Assembly: GCA_020062605.1 (NCBI GenBank)
Contig: JAGUWA010000217.1
Location: 1 to 13,653 of the forward strand
Direction: 5' to 3'
Length of the DNA: 13,653 nucleotides
Source: Parvibaculum sp.
Lineage (GTDB): Bacteria; Pseudomonadota; Alphaproteobacteria; Parvibaculales; Parvibaculaceae
Shown here one piece after another: positions 13,616-13,653 of this stretch; position 1 is the first letter of the stretch, and every line of letters begins with the position of its first letter. A program made the position numbers and the translations under genes. The notes under the pieces were generated by a model, which was not told where the DNA came from, made no database searches, and was given only the letters and a program-made list of their open reading frames with translations.

Positions 13616-13653
13616 CAGTGCGTTCCCCCGACCATGAACCAGGTCACCAGACC
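13615..13653 (-). CDS. nuoL: NADH-quinone oxidoreductase subunit L, last 12 codons
   Basis: The minus-strand frame from the window edge reads GLVTWFMVGGTH and stops at TGA 13615-13617. The stop shares one base with the nuoM ATG. A hydrophobic helix end in this position, directly before nuoM, fits the C-terminus of the antiporter-like subunit NuoL. The identity rests on position and on the L-M-N order rather than on motifs, since only 12 residues are visible. Confidence 0.75.
   Translation of the reverse strand, partial: GLVTWFMVGGTH

Noticed and set aside
1..13653. CRISPR arrays, tRNA or rRNA genes, insertion sequences, prophage genes
   Set aside because: I saw no regularly spaced repeats, no tRNA or rRNA-like sequence, and no transposase or integrase reading frame.

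Overview
The window is GC-rich, densely coded DNA from an alphaproteobacterium. The reason is the run nuoL-nuoM-nuoN-birA-rnj-mce-DUF1467 followed at a distance by proS-lolC-lolD, a gene order I know from Rhizobiales and relatives, plus a short ProRS without the editing insertion, RNase J alongside a complex I operon, and a single LolC/E-type subunit. The genus cannot be fixed from the sequence alone; a Parvibaculum/Rhizobiales-like genome fits.

Right part (13653 down to 7346, all minus strand): the last 12 codons of nuoL, then nuoM and nuoN (proton-pumping antiporter-like subunits of NADH dehydrogenase I), birA (biotin-protein ligase, 3 nt after nuoN), ribonuclease J (broken here by a one-base deletion in its conserved SQGEP motif), mce (methylmalonyl-CoA epimerase) and a DUF1467 membrane protein. 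Gaps are 72 nt or less, with a one-base TGATG overlap at nuoL/nuoM, so this reads as one or a few operons. BirA and Mce are both linked to biotin/propionyl-CoA metabolism.

Middle part (about 3244-7345): an accessory insert that separates DUF1467 from proS, which are neighbours in many relatives. It holds a plus-strand AzgA-type nucleobase permease, two minus-strand exported proteins of unknown function (145 aa and 562 aa, the larger with a possible Cys/His hydrolase centre), dispersed intergenic repeats, and a 389-nt gene-free stretch (6957-7345). That stretch carries the most interesting signal: a near-consensus sigma-70 promoter with A-tracts upstream, about 140 nt of structured sequence without an ATG- or GTG-initiated ORF, and a textbook intrinsic terminator. 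I read it as a free-standing small RNA gene.

Left part (3243 down to 1, minus strand): proS, an intergenic repeat region, then lolC and the first 147 codons of lolD, which overlap by 8 nt and form the lipoprotein-release ABC transporter.

Two copies of one palindromic intergenic repeat (1808-1861 and 7255-7307) bracket proS plus the insert in direct orientation. Their inner stems differ at four base pairs, all compensated.
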